Shown here piece after piece: positions 51,424-60,942 of a DNA stretch of 64,000 nucleotides. Within the stretch, counting starts at the first letter, position 1. Every line of letters starts with the position of its first letter. The notes under the pieces are model-generated. The model was not told where the DNA came from, ran no database searches, and saw only the letters and a list, made by a program, of their open reading frames with translations. The stretch is from an uncultured Prevotellaceae bacterium (GTDB taxonomy: Bacteria > Bacteroidota > Bacteroidia > Bacteroidales > Bacteroidaceae): NCBI GenBank assembly GCA_900315565.1, contig OMZS01000006.1, positions 45,579 to 109,578 of the forward strand, written 5' to 3'. Position numbers and translations under genes: made by a program.

Positions 51424-52026
51424 TTACTCCAGTCCGAACAAGGTGCGCAGACCGCCGTCAACTCCCGAGAATCCCATGAAGGCCAGCGAGAGCAGACCTG
51501 CCGTGACGAGCACAATGGCCGTGCCACGCATGCCCTTGGGAATATTGGCCAGCGCCATCTGCTCGCGTATGCCGGCAAACACCGTGAGAGCCAGTCCGAA
51601 GCCGATGGCCGTAGAGAAGGCATACACGATGCTCTGCAAAAGCGAATAGTCTTTCTGAATGACCAGAATGGCTACACCCAGCACAGCGCAGTTGGTGGTG
51701 ATGAGGGGCAGGAATATGCCGAGGGCCTGATAGAGTGCCGGCGACACTTTCTTGAGCACAATCTCGACCATCTGCACCAACGAGGCTATCACCAGAATGA
51801 AAGCTATGGTCTGAAGATATTGCAAGCCAAAGGGATTGAGCACATAATACTGCACCAGATAGGTGACGATGGTGGCCAGCGTGAGTACGAATGCCACAGC
51901 AGCCGACATGCCCAGCGATGTGTTCACTTTTTGCGATACACCCAGGAACGGGCAAATGCCAAGGAATTGCGACAACACAATGTTGTTGACAAAGATGGCT
52001 GAGATAAATATCAGTATGTATTCCAT
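51424..52026 (-). CDS. rnfA: RNF complex subunit A
   Basis: 200 residues, six predicted membrane segments. Start MEYILIFISAIFVNNIVLSQFLGICPFLGVS is characteristic, with conserved Cys (GICPF and TNCAVLG) that hold the membrane Fe-S cluster shared with RnfE. RNF moves electrons between reduced ferredoxin and NAD while pumping Na+ or H+. Last gene of the rnf order B-C-D-G-E-A; 67 bp after rnfE with a repetitive spacer containing TTGAACATTGAACTTTGAAC. Confidence 0.95.
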   Translation of the reverse strand: MEYILIFISAIFVNNIVLSQFLGICPFLGVSQKVNTSLGMSAAVAFVLTLATIVTYLVQYYVLNPFGLQYLQTIAFILVIASLVQMVEIVLKKVSPALYQALGIFLPLITTNCAVLGVAILVIQKDYSLLQSIVYAFSTAIGFGLALTVFAGIREQMALANIPKGMRGTAIVLVTAGLLSLAFMGFSGVDGGLRTLFGLE

Positions 52027-52093
52027 ATATTCGTTATTCTTTGAGCTTTGAACATTGAACTTTGAACATTATATGTACTGAGCGCCAAAAGCC

Positions 52094-52675
52094 TTAGCCA
52101 CGCACTTTGTTGACGATGGCAACGAGGAAGCCGAGGGTGATGAAAGCGCCCGGAGGAAGTACGAAGAGCAGCATGTTGTAGGTTTCGGGCATGAGGGTGA
52201 GGCCAAACACAGAGCCTGCGCCCAGCAGCTCGCGCACAATGCCGAGGAGGGTCAGTCCGAGCGTGAAACCAAGGCCTATGCCAATGCCGTCCATAAGACT
52301 CTCGACGGGACCATTCTTACAGGCAAACGACTCGGCTCGCCCGAGAATGACACAGTTCACCACAATCAGAGGGATAAACAATCCGAGCGAGGCATAGATA
52401 GAGGGCACGTAGGCCTGCATGACCATCTGAAGAATGGTTACAAACGAGGCAATCACAACAATGAACACAGGTATGCGCACCTTGTCGGGTGTGAGGTTCT
52501 TGATGAGCGACACCACAATGTTCGAACAGATGAGCACAAACATGGTGGCAAGGCCCATGGAGAGACCGTTGATGGCGCTGGTGGTGGTGGCCAGCGTAGG
52601 ACACATACCCAGCATGAGCACAAAGGTCGGGTTCTCCTTGACGATGCCGTTGGAAATTATTTTGAAGTAATTCAT
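52094..52675 (-). CDS. rnfE: RNF complex subunit E
   Basis: 193 residues, six membrane segments. MNYFKIISNGIVKENPTFVLMLGMCPTLATTTSA is the standard start, and VNCVILGRAESFA the second Cys-bearing segment, pairing with RnfA around the membrane cluster. It ends with LVAIVNKVRG. The gap to rnfG is a short AT-rich repeat (TTTACAATTTACAATTTACA). Confidence 0.95.
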   Translation of the reverse strand: MNYFKIISNGIVKENPTFVLMLGMCPTLATTTSAINGLSMGLATMFVLICSNIVVSLIKNLTPDKVRIPVFIVVIASFVTILQMVMQAYVPSIYASLGLFIPLIVVNCVILGRAESFACKNGPVESLMDGIGIGLGFTLGLTLLGIVRELLGAGSVFGLTLMPETYNMLLFVLPPGAFITLGFLVAIVNKVRG

Positions 52676-52738
52676 AATATGTATTTTCTGTTTACAATTT
52701 ACAATTTACAAATATACAATGTAGGGGCCTGCACGTCT

Positions 52739-53368
52739 TCATTGCTCATTCTTCACTTGCTTAGTGGCTCCGCTCTGTGCGTCAACGGGAGTGGCCTTAT
52801 AGGCTTTATAGGCATTGTTGACGGCCAAGAGGAAGGCACGGCTGGTGATGGTCGATGCGGTAATGGCATCTATTTTGCCGCCGTCCTTGCTCACAGTGAG
52901 TTCCTCGGAGGGGTTCTTGCCGATGATGTCGCCCTTCTCACCCTTCTGGAACCACTTGTCGGCCTTGGCACCCAGTCCGGGTGTTTCGGCATGCTCCAGG
53001 AGCGTGTAGCCAAGAATGTTTCCGTCGGGGTCGAAACCTACAAGCACCTTCAGGTTGCCCCCGAATCCGCCTGTGGTACTTTCTACGGCAGCACCAAGGT
53101 CTTTTTTCTGAGCATCCTGGGTCTGGTAAATGATGTAAGTGAGTTCCTTGCCCTTAGCGTCGTTCTGCCTTACGGTATCGGTTTTCGAGACGGTCAGTTC
53201 GCCGCCGCCCATCACAGCCTTGATGCCGTCGGCCAGGGCCTTTTCTTTTTGCAAGGCAATGGGAGCTTCGGTGATGTGGTTGATATAGGCCAGTATTGCA
53301 CCTGTGATGACTGCTACTCCTGTGAGCACCAGCACCATATTGGTTACAGATGATTTCAGTTTTTCCAT
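52739..53368 (-). CDS. rnfG: RNF complex subunit G (FMN-binding)
   Basis: 209 residues with an N-terminal membrane anchor (VTNMVLVLTGVAVITGAILAYI) and a periplasmic FMN-binding domain. The covalent-flavin site is DAITASTITSRAF, a variant of the usual DxxTGATxTS in which the flavin-carrying Thr and the following TS are kept. Also visible: VLVGFDPDGNILGYTLLEHAETPGLG, the conserved loop of the family. Stop lies 63 bp before the rnfE start. Confidence 0.93.
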   Translation of the reverse strand: MEKLKSSVTNMVLVLTGVAVITGAILAYINHITEAPIALQKEKALADGIKAVMGGGELTVSKTDTVRQNDAKGKELTYIIYQTQDAQKKDLGAAVESTTGGFGGNLKVLVGFDPDGNILGYTLLEHAETPGLGAKADKWFQKGEKGDIIGKNPSEELTVSKDGGKIDAITASTITSRAFLLAVNNAYKAYKATPVDAQSGATKQVKNEQ

Positions 53369-53388
53369 ATTACGTTCCTCCTCTGTTA

Positions 53389-54402
53389 TTAGTTTTTGGC
53401 CGGCACTTCGCCGAATCGTTTGGGTTTCACATAGAAATTGATGAGCGGCGTAAAGGCGTTCATAATCAGAATGGCAAACGACATGCCCTCAGGATAAGAG
53501 CCCCAGTTGCGGATGGCTACGGTAAGGAATCCGATGGCCACGCCATAGATGATTTGGCCTTTGCCGGTCATGGGCGAGGTGACGTAGTCGGTGGCCATGA
53601 AGATGGCACCCAACATGAGTCCGCCGCTCAGGATTTCGGCCACGGGATTGGCATACACGGGGTTGGCCAGATGGAGCAGGCCGCTAAACACAAATACTGT
53701 ACCGATGATGCTCACGGGAATATGCCAGGTGATGATGCGTTTCCAGAGCATATACACTAAGCCCAGAAGCAGGGCCAGCGCGCAAACCTCACCCAGGGCT
53801 CCGGCTCCAAGCACGCCGCCGTCGGCTGTGCCCAGCAGCATGTTGAGCGAGCTGGGAAGCTGGTCGAGCACGCTTGAATCGCCTTTCTTGATGGCCTCTT
53901 TCATGATGGCCAGCGGCGTAGCACCAGTCTCAGCGTCGAGATAAGAGGTAAGCTGCCCTACCTTCGGCCACGAAGTCATTTGAGCCGGGAAACTGACGAG
54001 CAGGAAACAACGGCCTACCAATGCGGGGTTGAAAGGATTCTGTCCTAAACCGCCGAAAGACATCTTGCCTACGCCGATGGCAAACAGAGCGCCCAGCACA
54101 ATAATCCAGATGGGCAGGTTGGAAGGCAGGTTGAAACCAAGCAGCAAGCCGGTAAGAATGGCTGATCCATCGCAAACGGTGGTTTGCTCGCGACGGAGTA
54201 TGTATTTGTTGATGGCCCACTCAAAGAAGACACAAGCCACCACACTCGATGCAAGCACTATGGCCGAGCCAATGCCGAAAAACCAGAGCGAGACGAGCAA
54301 CGCGGGGATAAGCGCAATAATCACGCCATACATGTTTTTCTCCACACTGTCGGAGCCGTGCGCATGCGGTGATAACGAAACTATTAATTTATTATTTGCC
54401 AT
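53389..54402 (-). CDS. rnfD: RNF complex subunit D (FMN-binding membrane subunit)
   Basis: 337 residues with about nine membrane segments. SLSPHAHGSDSVEKNMYGVIIALIPAL is the usual start; ETGATPLA carries the Thr that binds FMN covalently; LGQNPFNPALVGRCFLL and DYVTSPMTGKGQIIYG are conserved. Homologous to NqrB. It starts 10 bp after the rnfC stop. Confidence 0.95.
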   Translation of the reverse strand: MANNKLIVSLSPHAHGSDSVEKNMYGVIIALIPALLVSLWFFGIGSAIVLASSVVACVFFEWAINKYILRREQTTVCDGSAILTGLLLGFNLPSNLPIWIIVLGALFAIGVGKMSFGGLGQNPFNPALVGRCFLLVSFPAQMTSWPKVGQLTSYLDAETGATPLAIMKEAIKKGDSSVLDQLPSSLNMLLGTADGGVLGAGALGEVCALALLLGLVYMLWKRIITWHIPVSIIGTVFVFSGLLHLANPVYANPVAEILSGGLMLGAIFMATDYVTSPMTGKGQIIYGVAIGFLTVAIRNWGSYPEGMSFAILIMNAFTPLINFYVKPKRFGEVPAKN

Positions 54403-54411
54403 GACGAAAAA

Positions 54412-55764
54412 TTACTTTTTAGCGTTGCGGGCACGGATGATGCCCATTACTGTTGATTTACCCAAACGTATGTTGTCGAGCAGCGGACGGTGGGCAGGAC
54501 ACGTAAACTGGCACGAGCCGCACTCTATGCACGAGGTGATGTCCTCGGCCTCTACACGCTCCCAGTCGTGATGTGCACTTACCGTGGCCAGCAGATAGGG
54601 TTCCAGACCCATGGGACATGCCGACACACACTTGGCACAGCGAATGCAGGGCTGCGGCTCTTTGCGGCGGGCATCGTCGTCGGTAAGAATGGTTACACTA
54701 TTGGTACCCTTGCAAATGGGCACATCGATGGTGGTAAGCGCCTTGCCCATCATGGGACCACCAGCCAGCACCTTGTTGTCGCCCTCGGGCATTCCGCCAC
54801 ACACCTCGATGAGGTCTCGCATGGGCGTACCCATGCGCACAAGGAAATTGCCGGGCTTGGCCAGACGCTTGCCCGTGACGGTGGTGTAGCGCTCGAACAA
54901 GGGTTTGTGCTTCATCACAGCCTCATAGACGGCAAAAGCCGTTCCCACGTTCTGCACGATGGCACCCACATTCACAGGAATGGCGGGCGGAGCAGGCACC
55001 TGACGACGGATAACGGCATCGACCAATTGTTTCTCGCCGCCTTGCGGATACTTCTTGGCCAGAGGCACAATCTCCACACGCGGATTGCCTGCGGTCTTCT
55101 GTTCGAACAGCTCGATGGCCTTGGGTTTGTTGTCCTCAATGCCAATATAGCCTTTCTCCACCTTGGCTGCCTTCATCAGCAGGTCGAGGCCCACCAGAAT
55201 CTCGTCGGCATGCTCCATCATCAGGCGGTAGTCGGCAGTAATGTAGGGCTCACACTCCACGGCATTGATAATCACACATTCGGCTTTGGCCGTAGGCGGC
55301 GGACAAAGTTTGATGAATGTGGGGAACCCGGCACCACCCATTCCGGCAATACCAGCATTCTTCACACGCTCGACTATTTCTTCGGGTGTAAGCTCGGGAT
55401 GGTCGGACAGCTGCTCCAGTTTGTCAGAGCGGTCGATGCTTTCTTCCCACTCGTCGCCCTCTACATTAATAATAATAACGGGTTTGCGATAGCCTGTGGC
55501 ATCGATGGCCGTATCTACCTTGAACACGGTGCCCGAAACAGAGCTGAAGATAGGTGCCGAAACAAATCCTCCAGCCTCGGCTATCAATGTTCCTACTTTC
55601 ACCTTATCGCCCTTCTGAACCACGGGCTTGGCGGGTGCGCCAATATGCTGAGAAAGCGGGAATATGGCTTGTTTTGGCAATGCGGCCACCACCGTAGCCA
55701 CCTCGTGTGTCAGCTTGTTTTCCTCGGGGTGAACGCCGCCTATTCTGAATGTACGTAATTTCAT
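54412..55764 (-). CDS. rnfC: RNF complex subunit C (NADH-binding, Fe-S)
   Basis: 450 residues, starting at the ATG at 55764 (MKLRTFRIGGVHPEENK), whose first four bases overlap the rnfB stop (ATGA). The N-terminal barrel is followed by the NuoF-like FMN/NADH domain (GIAGMGGAGFPTFIKL, INAVECEPYITADYRLM, YPQGGEKQLVDAV). Two 4Fe-4S sites follow: CIRCAKCVSACPMGLEP and CIECGSCQFTCPAHRP. The longer frame upstream only shadows rnfB. Confidence 0.95.
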   Translation of the reverse strand: MKLRTFRIGGVHPEENKLTHEVATVVAALPKQAIFPLSQHIGAPAKPVVQKGDKVKVGTLIAEAGGFVSAPIFSSVSGTVFKVDTAIDATGYRKPVIIINVEGDEWEESIDRSDKLEQLSDHPELTPEEIVERVKNAGIAGMGGAGFPTFIKLCPPPTAKAECVIINAVECEPYITADYRLMMEHADEILVGLDLLMKAAKVEKGYIGIEDNKPKAIELFEQKTAGNPRVEIVPLAKKYPQGGEKQLVDAVIRRQVPAPPAIPVNVGAIVQNVGTAFAVYEAVMKHKPLFERYTTVTGKRLAKPGNFLVRMGTPMRDLIEVCGGMPEGDNKVLAGGPMMGKALTTIDVPICKGTNSVTILTDDDARRKEPQPCIRCAKCVSACPMGLEPYLLATVSAHHDWERVEAEDITSCIECGSCQFTCPAHRPLLDNIRLGKSTVMGIIRARNAKK

Positions 55765-56750
55765 GCTTGTTCCTCCTTTCTTTCGGTTACTTTCTCGTCC
55801 TTTTGCTCTACCGGTTTCTTCTGCTCTGCCATAGGATTCTCCTGCTCTGCCATAGGCTTTGGCTCTGAAGCAGGCTTCGGTTCTGCCGCTGGCTTTTCTT
55901 CCACCACAGCAGGCTTTGGCTTCGGTGCGGGGAAGTTGAGGGCGGTAATAGCCTTCGTGGGACATGCCTCAACGCACTTCTTGCACAGACGGCACTTGTT
56001 GAAGTCGATGTAGGCCACATTGTTCTCAACCGTGATAGCCTCGAACTTACACTCTTTCACACACTTGCCGCATCCGATGCAAGCAGCCTTGCAAGCCTTC
56101 ATGGCAGCCGGGCCCTTGTCTTTGTTCACGCAACGCACATAAATGCGGCGGCTCTTGGGGCCTTTCTTGCGCAGCTCAATGATGTGGCGCGGACAGGCTT
56201 TCACACAAGCTCCACACGACGTACATTTTTCTTCGTCAACCTCGGGCAAACCTGTCTCAGAGTTCATGCGGATGGCGTCAAACTGGCAGGCGCTCACACA
56301 GTCGCCACAGCCCAGACAACCATATCCGCAGGCAGTTTCGCCAGCTCCACATGCATTGACGGCCGAGCAAGTCTGCAGACCGTCGTACACAGCTATGCGC
56401 TGGCGCAATTCACATGTGCCGTTGCAACGCACCACAGCCACCATCGGGTCGGTGTTGGCAATGGCCATACCCAGCAGGTCGGCTACCTGTGCCATCACGT
56501 CACTACCGCCAACAGGACAATTCAGCCCCTCGAGCGAGCCCTTTTCGCTGGCTTTTACCAGAGCGTCGGCCATGCCCGAACAGCCAGGGAAACCGCAGCC
56601 GCCACAGTTGGCACCTGGCAACACAGCGGCCACCTGCCCCACACGGGGGTCTTCCTGAACAGCAAATTTCTTGGAGGCCACGTAGAGAACGACAGCCGCT
56701 ATCAGCGCAATGCCACCCAATACAATTACTGCAATTAAAATTGAATTCAT
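55761..56750 (-). CDS. rnfB: RNF complex subunit B (multi Fe-S) with long charged tail
   Basis: 329 residues. An N-terminal membrane helix (ILIAVIVLGGIALIAAVVLYV) is followed by the Fe-S domain GANCGGCGFPGCSGMADAL, then four ferredoxin-type motifs: CLGCGDCVSACQF, CTSCGACVKACPR, CIGCGKCVKECKF and CRLCKKCVEACPT. It receives electrons from ferredoxin. Residues ~275-329 are an added Pro/Lys/Glu/Gln-rich tail with repeated PKPxxEPKP and MAEQ words, encoded by short DNA repeats (CTCTGCCATAGG appears twice). The tail is absent from many RnfB proteins. Confidence 0.95.
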   Translation of the reverse strand: MNSILIAVIVLGGIALIAAVVLYVASKKFAVQEDPRVGQVAAVLPGANCGGCGFPGCSGMADALVKASEKGSLEGLNCPVGGSDVMAQVADLLGMAIANTDPMVAVVRCNGTCELRQRIAVYDGLQTCSAVNACGAGETACGYGCLGCGDCVSACQFDAIRMNSETGLPEVDEEKCTSCGACVKACPRHIIELRKKGPKSRRIYVRCVNKDKGPAAMKACKAACIGCGKCVKECKFEAITVENNVAYIDFNKCRLCKKCVEACPTKAITALNFPAPKPKPAVVEEKPAAEPKPASEPKPMAEQENPMAEQKKPVEQKDEKVTERKEEQA

Positions 56751-56831
56751 AATGATTTGATATTGTTTTAGTTGTTTTCCGAATGTTGAAGTTTTATTAT
56801 AAAAACTGTTCTTGTTCGATTAAGGTTTTGC

Positions 56832-57242
56832 TCACTCTTCGATACTGAAACTTAACTTTTGGCGCAACCTGTCGCGGCACAGGTAAAGTGCCGCATAATA
56901 AGGCACCAAACACGCTATGCCTCCCAAGGCGGCCAGCGGCTCGCTGCTGGTGAAACGCGAAATGAGCCACACAGCCGAGACCATGATGACAAACGGCAGC
57001 CCAAAGCCATACATCACCGCCCGGGCACCTACTGCATTGGAGGCCACGAGCACAACCTCGTCGCCTTTTCGATGAGTGCCGGCCGGCTGGAAAACCTCTA
57101 CCAGCTTTTCCTTGCTCTCCGATGCACTACAATGGCGGGCAGCCCTACAACTGGCACATGCAGCTGACTGCACAATGCGCACACGTACGACTCCGCCGTC
57201 GGTGGACTCGATGATACCCTTGTGCTTTATCTTGTCGCTCAT
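56832..57242 (-). CDS. rseC: SoxR-reducing-system RseC family protein
   Basis: 136 residues. N-terminal Cys-rich part SAACASCRAARHCSASESKEK and two membrane segments (ARAVMYGFGLPFVIMVSAVWL, LAALGGIACLVPYYAALYLC) give the RseC family. It is first in the rnf unit, 81 bp before rnfB, which is its usual position in Bacteroidales; thought to help assemble or regulate RNF/Rsx. Confidence 0.9.
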   Translation of the reverse strand: MSDKIKHKGIIESTDGGVVRVRIVQSAACASCRAARHCSASESKEKLVEVFQPAGTHRKGDEVVLVASNAVGARAVMYGFGLPFVIMVSAVWLISRFTSSEPLAALGGIACLVPYYAALYLCRDRLRQKLSFSIEE

Positions 57243-57297
57243 GTGCTATTTTTGTTTTTCAGGCTATCTCCCTATTTGCTATGTTGAGATTGCATTG

Positions 57298-57328
57298 CAA
57301 AGGTAACGTTTTTCCAAGACATACACAA
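57298..57328 (-). promoter_or_regulatory. Promoter of the rseC-rnf unit
   Basis: Minus strand TTG (57326-57328), a 20-nt spacer, TACCTTTG (57298-57305), 55 bp before the rseC ATG. Confidence 0.6.
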
Positions 57329-57433
57329 CAATTTGCGGACGTTTTTTCAAAAACCCGCTGAAAACGTTTGCGATTTTCAACCAATAAAAAGAGAACAGCC
57401 AAAAAACGCCGCCAAACTTCCGTTCAAAAATGC

Positions 57434-58630
57434 CTAAACGTGAAATCTGTGCTTATGGCGGGCTTTTTGGGGAGTGCGGTAAGTGCCGCTGCCTGGCGGC
57501 ATAGTGGACGGACGTGCCACGCCACGATACTGGTCGTAGCGCAGCTGTATTTTCTCCACATAATCTACGGTCTCATTGCCGCGCATGTAACCATGTCGCA
57601 CAATGGGATCGCGATAATACTCAGGCTGCCGCAGCTTGAGCACAAACTCCGACACCTCGCGCCAACGCTGAGGATTGCGTCCGTGCTTCTGAGCCAAAGC
57701 CATAGCGTCGCGAATATGGTGGTAGCCACCATTATAGCTGGCCAGCACAAAGTTGACGCGCTCCTTGCGGTCGCGAATATCGTTAAAGTAGCCCGAGAGT
57801 TCCTGCAAATACTTGCCGGCTGCGGCAATGTTGGCCTCGGGGTCGTACATTTTGTTGCGCGGCAGCCCTAAGTGGTCGGCAGTACCCGGCATAATCTGCA
57901 TAAGTCCGCAGGCACCAGCCCACGAGCGTGCCTTGGGGTCGAATGTTGACTCCTGGTAACATTGTGCCGCCATGAGCCGCCAGTCCCAACGCGCCATGGG
58001 AGCATAGGTCATGAAGAACTTGTCGTAATGCGAAATCACACCACCCTTGCGGTTGAGCATTGGCGAGAACACGCGCCGCTTCACACTCCGAGCCGAAAGC
58101 AGGAAAGCCTCTTCTTTCTTCACCTCAGCCACCAGCTGCGGGTTGAACCAGCGGTCAAGCGTGTCGGCCAGCTCGGTGTTCTTCTGTTGCACAGCCCACG
58201 AGACATGGAGCGAATCGTTCTTGGCTCCACAAAAGCGTAGGCTGTCGGTGCCTTTCATTTTTTGGGGCAACATAAAAGCTATGACATCGGCCTCGCCCTT
58301 GGCCAGGCGGTTCACCATTTCGGCCGTGTCCTTGCAGACTTCTACGCGCACACTCACCCCCAGTGTACGGGCAAATCTGTTGCAGAGCAAATACTGGGTG
58401 CCCATGCCGTGGCCGTGATAGTCGTAGTAAGTCTCAGGGCCACTCATGGTAAGCATAATCAGCTCGCCGTTGGTCACCATATCCTTCATGGTAAACTCAT
58501 CGGTGGTGGGAATAGAGTCTTCCTTCACCTCGCCCCACGGGGTAATGATGCGGTTGTCGGGCTTCTCCTGCTTGCAAGCAAACAACAAAAGAAGCAGAGC
58601 GAGCGTATATATATGCGTTTTAGTTTTCAA
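57434..58630 (-). CDS. MltF-like lipoprotein lytic transglycosylase
   Basis: 398 residues. Lipobox LLLLFAC with Cys19. Residues ~50-200 form a periplasmic solute-binding-like domain (GELIMLTMSGPETYYDYHG, RVEVCKDTAEMVNRLAKGEADVIAF). Residues ~235-370 are the SLT domain: QCYQESTFDPKARSWAGACGLMQIMPGTA holds the catalytic Glu (QES), and FVLASYNGGYHHIRDA the NxG segment. Cuts peptidoglycan glycan strands. The fused binding domain plus SLT is the MltF layout. Stand-alone, divergent from hisG. Confidence 0.9.
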   Translation of the reverse strand: MKTKTHIYTLALLLLLFACKQEKPDNRIITPWGEVKEDSIPTTDEFTMKDMVTNGELIMLTMSGPETYYDYHGHGMGTQYLLCNRFARTLGVSVRVEVCKDTAEMVNRLAKGEADVIAFMLPQKMKGTDSLRFCGAKNDSLHVSWAVQQKNTELADTLDRWFNPQLVAEVKKEEAFLLSARSVKRRVFSPMLNRKGGVISHYDKFFMTYAPMARWDWRLMAAQCYQESTFDPKARSWAGACGLMQIMPGTADHLGLPRNKMYDPEANIAAAGKYLQELSGYFNDIRDRKERVNFVLASYNGGYHHIRDAMALAQKHGRNPQRWREVSEFVLKLRQPEYYRDPIVRHGYMRGNETVDYVEKIQLRYDQYRGVARPSTMPPGSGTYRTPQKARHKHRFHV

Positions 58631-58670
58631 ATTGACAACGTGTAACCTTCATTTTGCAGCTAAACGAGTG

Positions 58671-58678
58671 CAAAAGTA
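58671..58678 (-). promoter_or_regulatory. -7 element of the MltF-like gene
   Basis: Minus strand TACTTTTG, 40 bp before the ATG; the region upstream of it overlaps the hisG promoter. Confidence 0.45.
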
Positions 58679-58687
58679 ATCAAAATC

Positions 58688-58718
58688 TTGCATATTTGTT
58701 CTTTTTTGAGTATTTTTG
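58688..58718 (+). promoter_or_regulatory. Promoter of the his genes
   Basis: TTG (58688-58690), a 20-nt spacer, TATTTTTG (58711-58718), 38 bp before hisG. No His-rich leader peptide is visible. Confidence 0.65.
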
Positions 58719-58756
58719 CACCCACATTAGCGACTTTTTAAGATTTTTAGTGATTT

Positions 58757-59617
58757 ATGAGTAGTATGTTACGAATAGCAGTACAGTCGAAAGGCCGTCT
58801 CTTCGACGACACGATGAATTTGTTGGCCGAGGCCGACATCAAAGTCAGCGCTTCGCGCCGCACGTTGCTGGTGCAAAGTTCCAACTTCCCGCTCGAGGTG
58901 CTTTACCTGCGCGATGACGATATTCCGCAGAGCGTGGCCAGTGGTGTGGCCGACCTGGGCATCGTTGGCGAGAACGAGTTTGTGGAGCGCCATGAGGAGG
59001 CCGACATCGTAGATAGGCTGGGATTCAGCAAATGCCGCCTGTCACTGGCCATACCCAAAGACATCAACTACCCGGGCGTGGAATGGTTCAACGGCAAGAA
59101 GATTGCCACCTCCTACCCCTTCATCCTGCAGCAGTTTCTTAATCAGCACCATATCAAAGCCGACATCCACGTCATTACAGGAAGTGTGGAAATCAGCCCG
59201 GGCATCGGACTGGCCGACGCCATCTTCGACATCGTAAGCAGCGGCTCGACGCTCGTGAGCAACAACCTGCGTGAGGTGGAAGTGGTGATGCAGAGCGAGG
59301 CCCTGCTCATAGCTAACCGGCAGATGAGCGAAGAGAAACGCCAGACCCTGGCCGACATGCTCTTCCGTTTTGAAGCCGTCCGACAGGCCGAAGACAAGAA
59401 GTACGTGCGTATGAATGCGCCCAAAGCCCGCCTGAAAGAGATTATCGAGGTGCTGCCCGGCCTGAAAAGCCCCACCATCATTCCGCTGGCCGACGATGAA
59501 TGGTGCTCGGTTCACACCGTGCTCGACCAGAAACGCTTCTGGGAAATCATTGGCAAGCTGAAGGAACTGGGTGCACAGGGTATTCTGGTCACCCCCATCG
59601 AGAAGATGATTCTGTAG
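58757..59617 (+). CDS. hisG: ATP phosphoribosyltransferase, long form
   Basis: 286 residues, the long HisG that carries its own C-terminal regulatory ACT-like domain and needs no HisZ. First step of histidine synthesis. Seen: LRIAVQSKGRLFDDTMNLL, YLRDDDIPQSVASGVADLGIVGENEF, CRLSLAIPKD, ITGSVEISPGIGLADAIFDIVSSGSTL, and regulatory-domain segments KSPTIIPLADDEWCSVHTVL and ELGAQGILVTPIEKMIL. Start at 58757; Met4 (MLRIAV) is possible. Confidence 0.96.
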   Translation: MSSMLRIAVQSKGRLFDDTMNLLAEADIKVSASRRTLLVQSSNFPLEVLYLRDDDIPQSVASGVADLGIVGENEFVERHEEADIVDRLGFSKCRLSLAIPKDINYPGVEWFNGKKIATSYPFILQQFLNQHHIKADIHVITGSVEISPGIGLADAIFDIVSSGSTLVSNNLREVEVVMQSEALLIANRQMSEEKRQTLADMLFRFEAVRQAEDKKYVRMNAPKARLKEIIEVLPGLKSPTIIPLADDEWCSVHTVLDQKRFWEIIGKLKELGAQGILVTPIEKMIL

Positions 59618-59656
59618 AGTTACACGAGAGGCAAGAACGTTAAAAAGAGAACACTC

Positions 59657-60940
59657 ATGAACATCATCAGATATCCCCGCCAAGAAGAATGGAAAACCAT
59701 TGTGGAACGCCCTCACTTAGACGTTTCACAACTTCATGCTGTTGTCAACGGTGTGCTCGACGATGTGCGCCAAAATGGCGACTCGGCCGTCAGAAAATAC
59801 GAGGCCAAGTTCGACCATGCCCAGCTCGACTCTTTAGCCGTGAGCGAAGCCGAAATGAACGAGGCCGAACAACTTGTGGCAAAAGACCTGCACGACGCAC
59901 TCGTGCTGGCCCACCACAACATCAAGGCTTTCCATGAGTCGCAGCGGTTCGAGGGCAAGCCCGTAGAGACTCAGCCGGGAGTCACCTGCTGGCAAAAGAG
60001 CGTTCCTATTGAGAAAGTGGGACTCTACATTCCCGGAGGCACAGCACCTCTGTTCTCCACCGTGCTGATGCTTGCCACACCCGCCAAGATAGCCGGATGC
60101 CGCGAGATAGTGCTCTGCACACCCCCCAACAGCCAAGGCAAGGTGAACCCTGCCATTCTGGTGGCCGCCCGCGTGGCCGGCGTGAGCCGCATATTCAAGG
60201 CCGGAGGCGTTCAGGCCATTGGCGCCATGGCCTACGGAACCGAGAGCATACCCAAGGTGTATAAGATTTTTGGCCCAGGCAACCAGTATGTCATGGCCGC
60301 CAAGCAGCAAGTGTCGCTCCACGACTGTGCCATCGACATGCCTGCTGGTCCCTCGGAGGTGTGTGTGGTGGCTGACGAAACCAGTAATGCCCGCTTTGTG
60401 GCAGCCGACCTGCTCTCACAGGCCGAGCACGGCCCCGATTCGCAGGTGCTGCTCATCACCACGAGCGAAAACATGCTCAACCAAGTAAAAGACGAGGTTG
60501 AAAACCAATTGCAGCTGTTGCCCCGCAAAGAGATTGCCGCCAAGGCCCTCGACAACAGCCAGCTGGTACTGGTTGCAGACAAGCAGGAAGCCATGCAGTT
60601 GGCCAACGCCTACGCCCCCGAGCACCTCATTCTGGCCACCGACGACTACGAGCAGCTGGCCGCCGAGGTAGTGAATGCGGGAAGTGTATTCCTTGGCCAC
60701 TACGCCTGCGAGAGTGCCGGCGACTATGCCAGCGGCACCAATCACACCCTGCCCACCCACGGCTACGCTTTGGCCTACAACGGCGTGAACCTGGACAGCT
60801 ACCACCGCAAAATCACCTTCCAGCACCTCACGCCCGAAGGCATACGCTCTATCGGACACGCCGTAGAACTGATGGCCCAAAACGAACAGCTCGATGCCCA
60901 CAAGAACGCCATGTCCGTGCGCATCGACAGTCTGAAATAA
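59657..60940 (+). CDS. hisD: Histidinol dehydrogenase
   Basis: 427 residues. Oxidises histidinol to histidine using NAD and Zn. Signatures: VGLYIPGGTAPLFSTVLMLATPAKIAG, GGVQAIGAMAYGT, KIFGPGNQYVMAAKQQV, DMPAGPSEVCVVAD, LLSQAEHGPDSQVLL, GSVFLGHYACESAGDYASGTNHTLPT. It follows hisG after 39 bp. Confidence 0.97.
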   Translation: MNIIRYPRQEEWKTIVERPHLDVSQLHAVVNGVLDDVRQNGDSAVRKYEAKFDHAQLDSLAVSEAEMNEAEQLVAKDLHDALVLAHHNIKAFHESQRFEGKPVETQPGVTCWQKSVPIEKVGLYIPGGTAPLFSTVLMLATPAKIAGCREIVLCTPPNSQGKVNPAILVAARVAGVSRIFKAGGVQAIGAMAYGTESIPKVYKIFGPGNQYVMAAKQQVSLHDCAIDMPAGPSEVCVVADETSNARFVAADLLSQAEHGPDSQVLLITTSENMLNQVKDEVENQLQLLPRKEIAAKALDNSQLVLVADKQEAMQLANAYAPEHLILATDDYEQLAAEVVNAGSVFLGHYACESAGDYASGTNHTLPTHGYALAYNGVNLDSYHRKITFQHLTPEGIRSIGHAVELMAQNEQLDAHKNAMSVRIDSLK

Positions 60941-60942
60941 AA

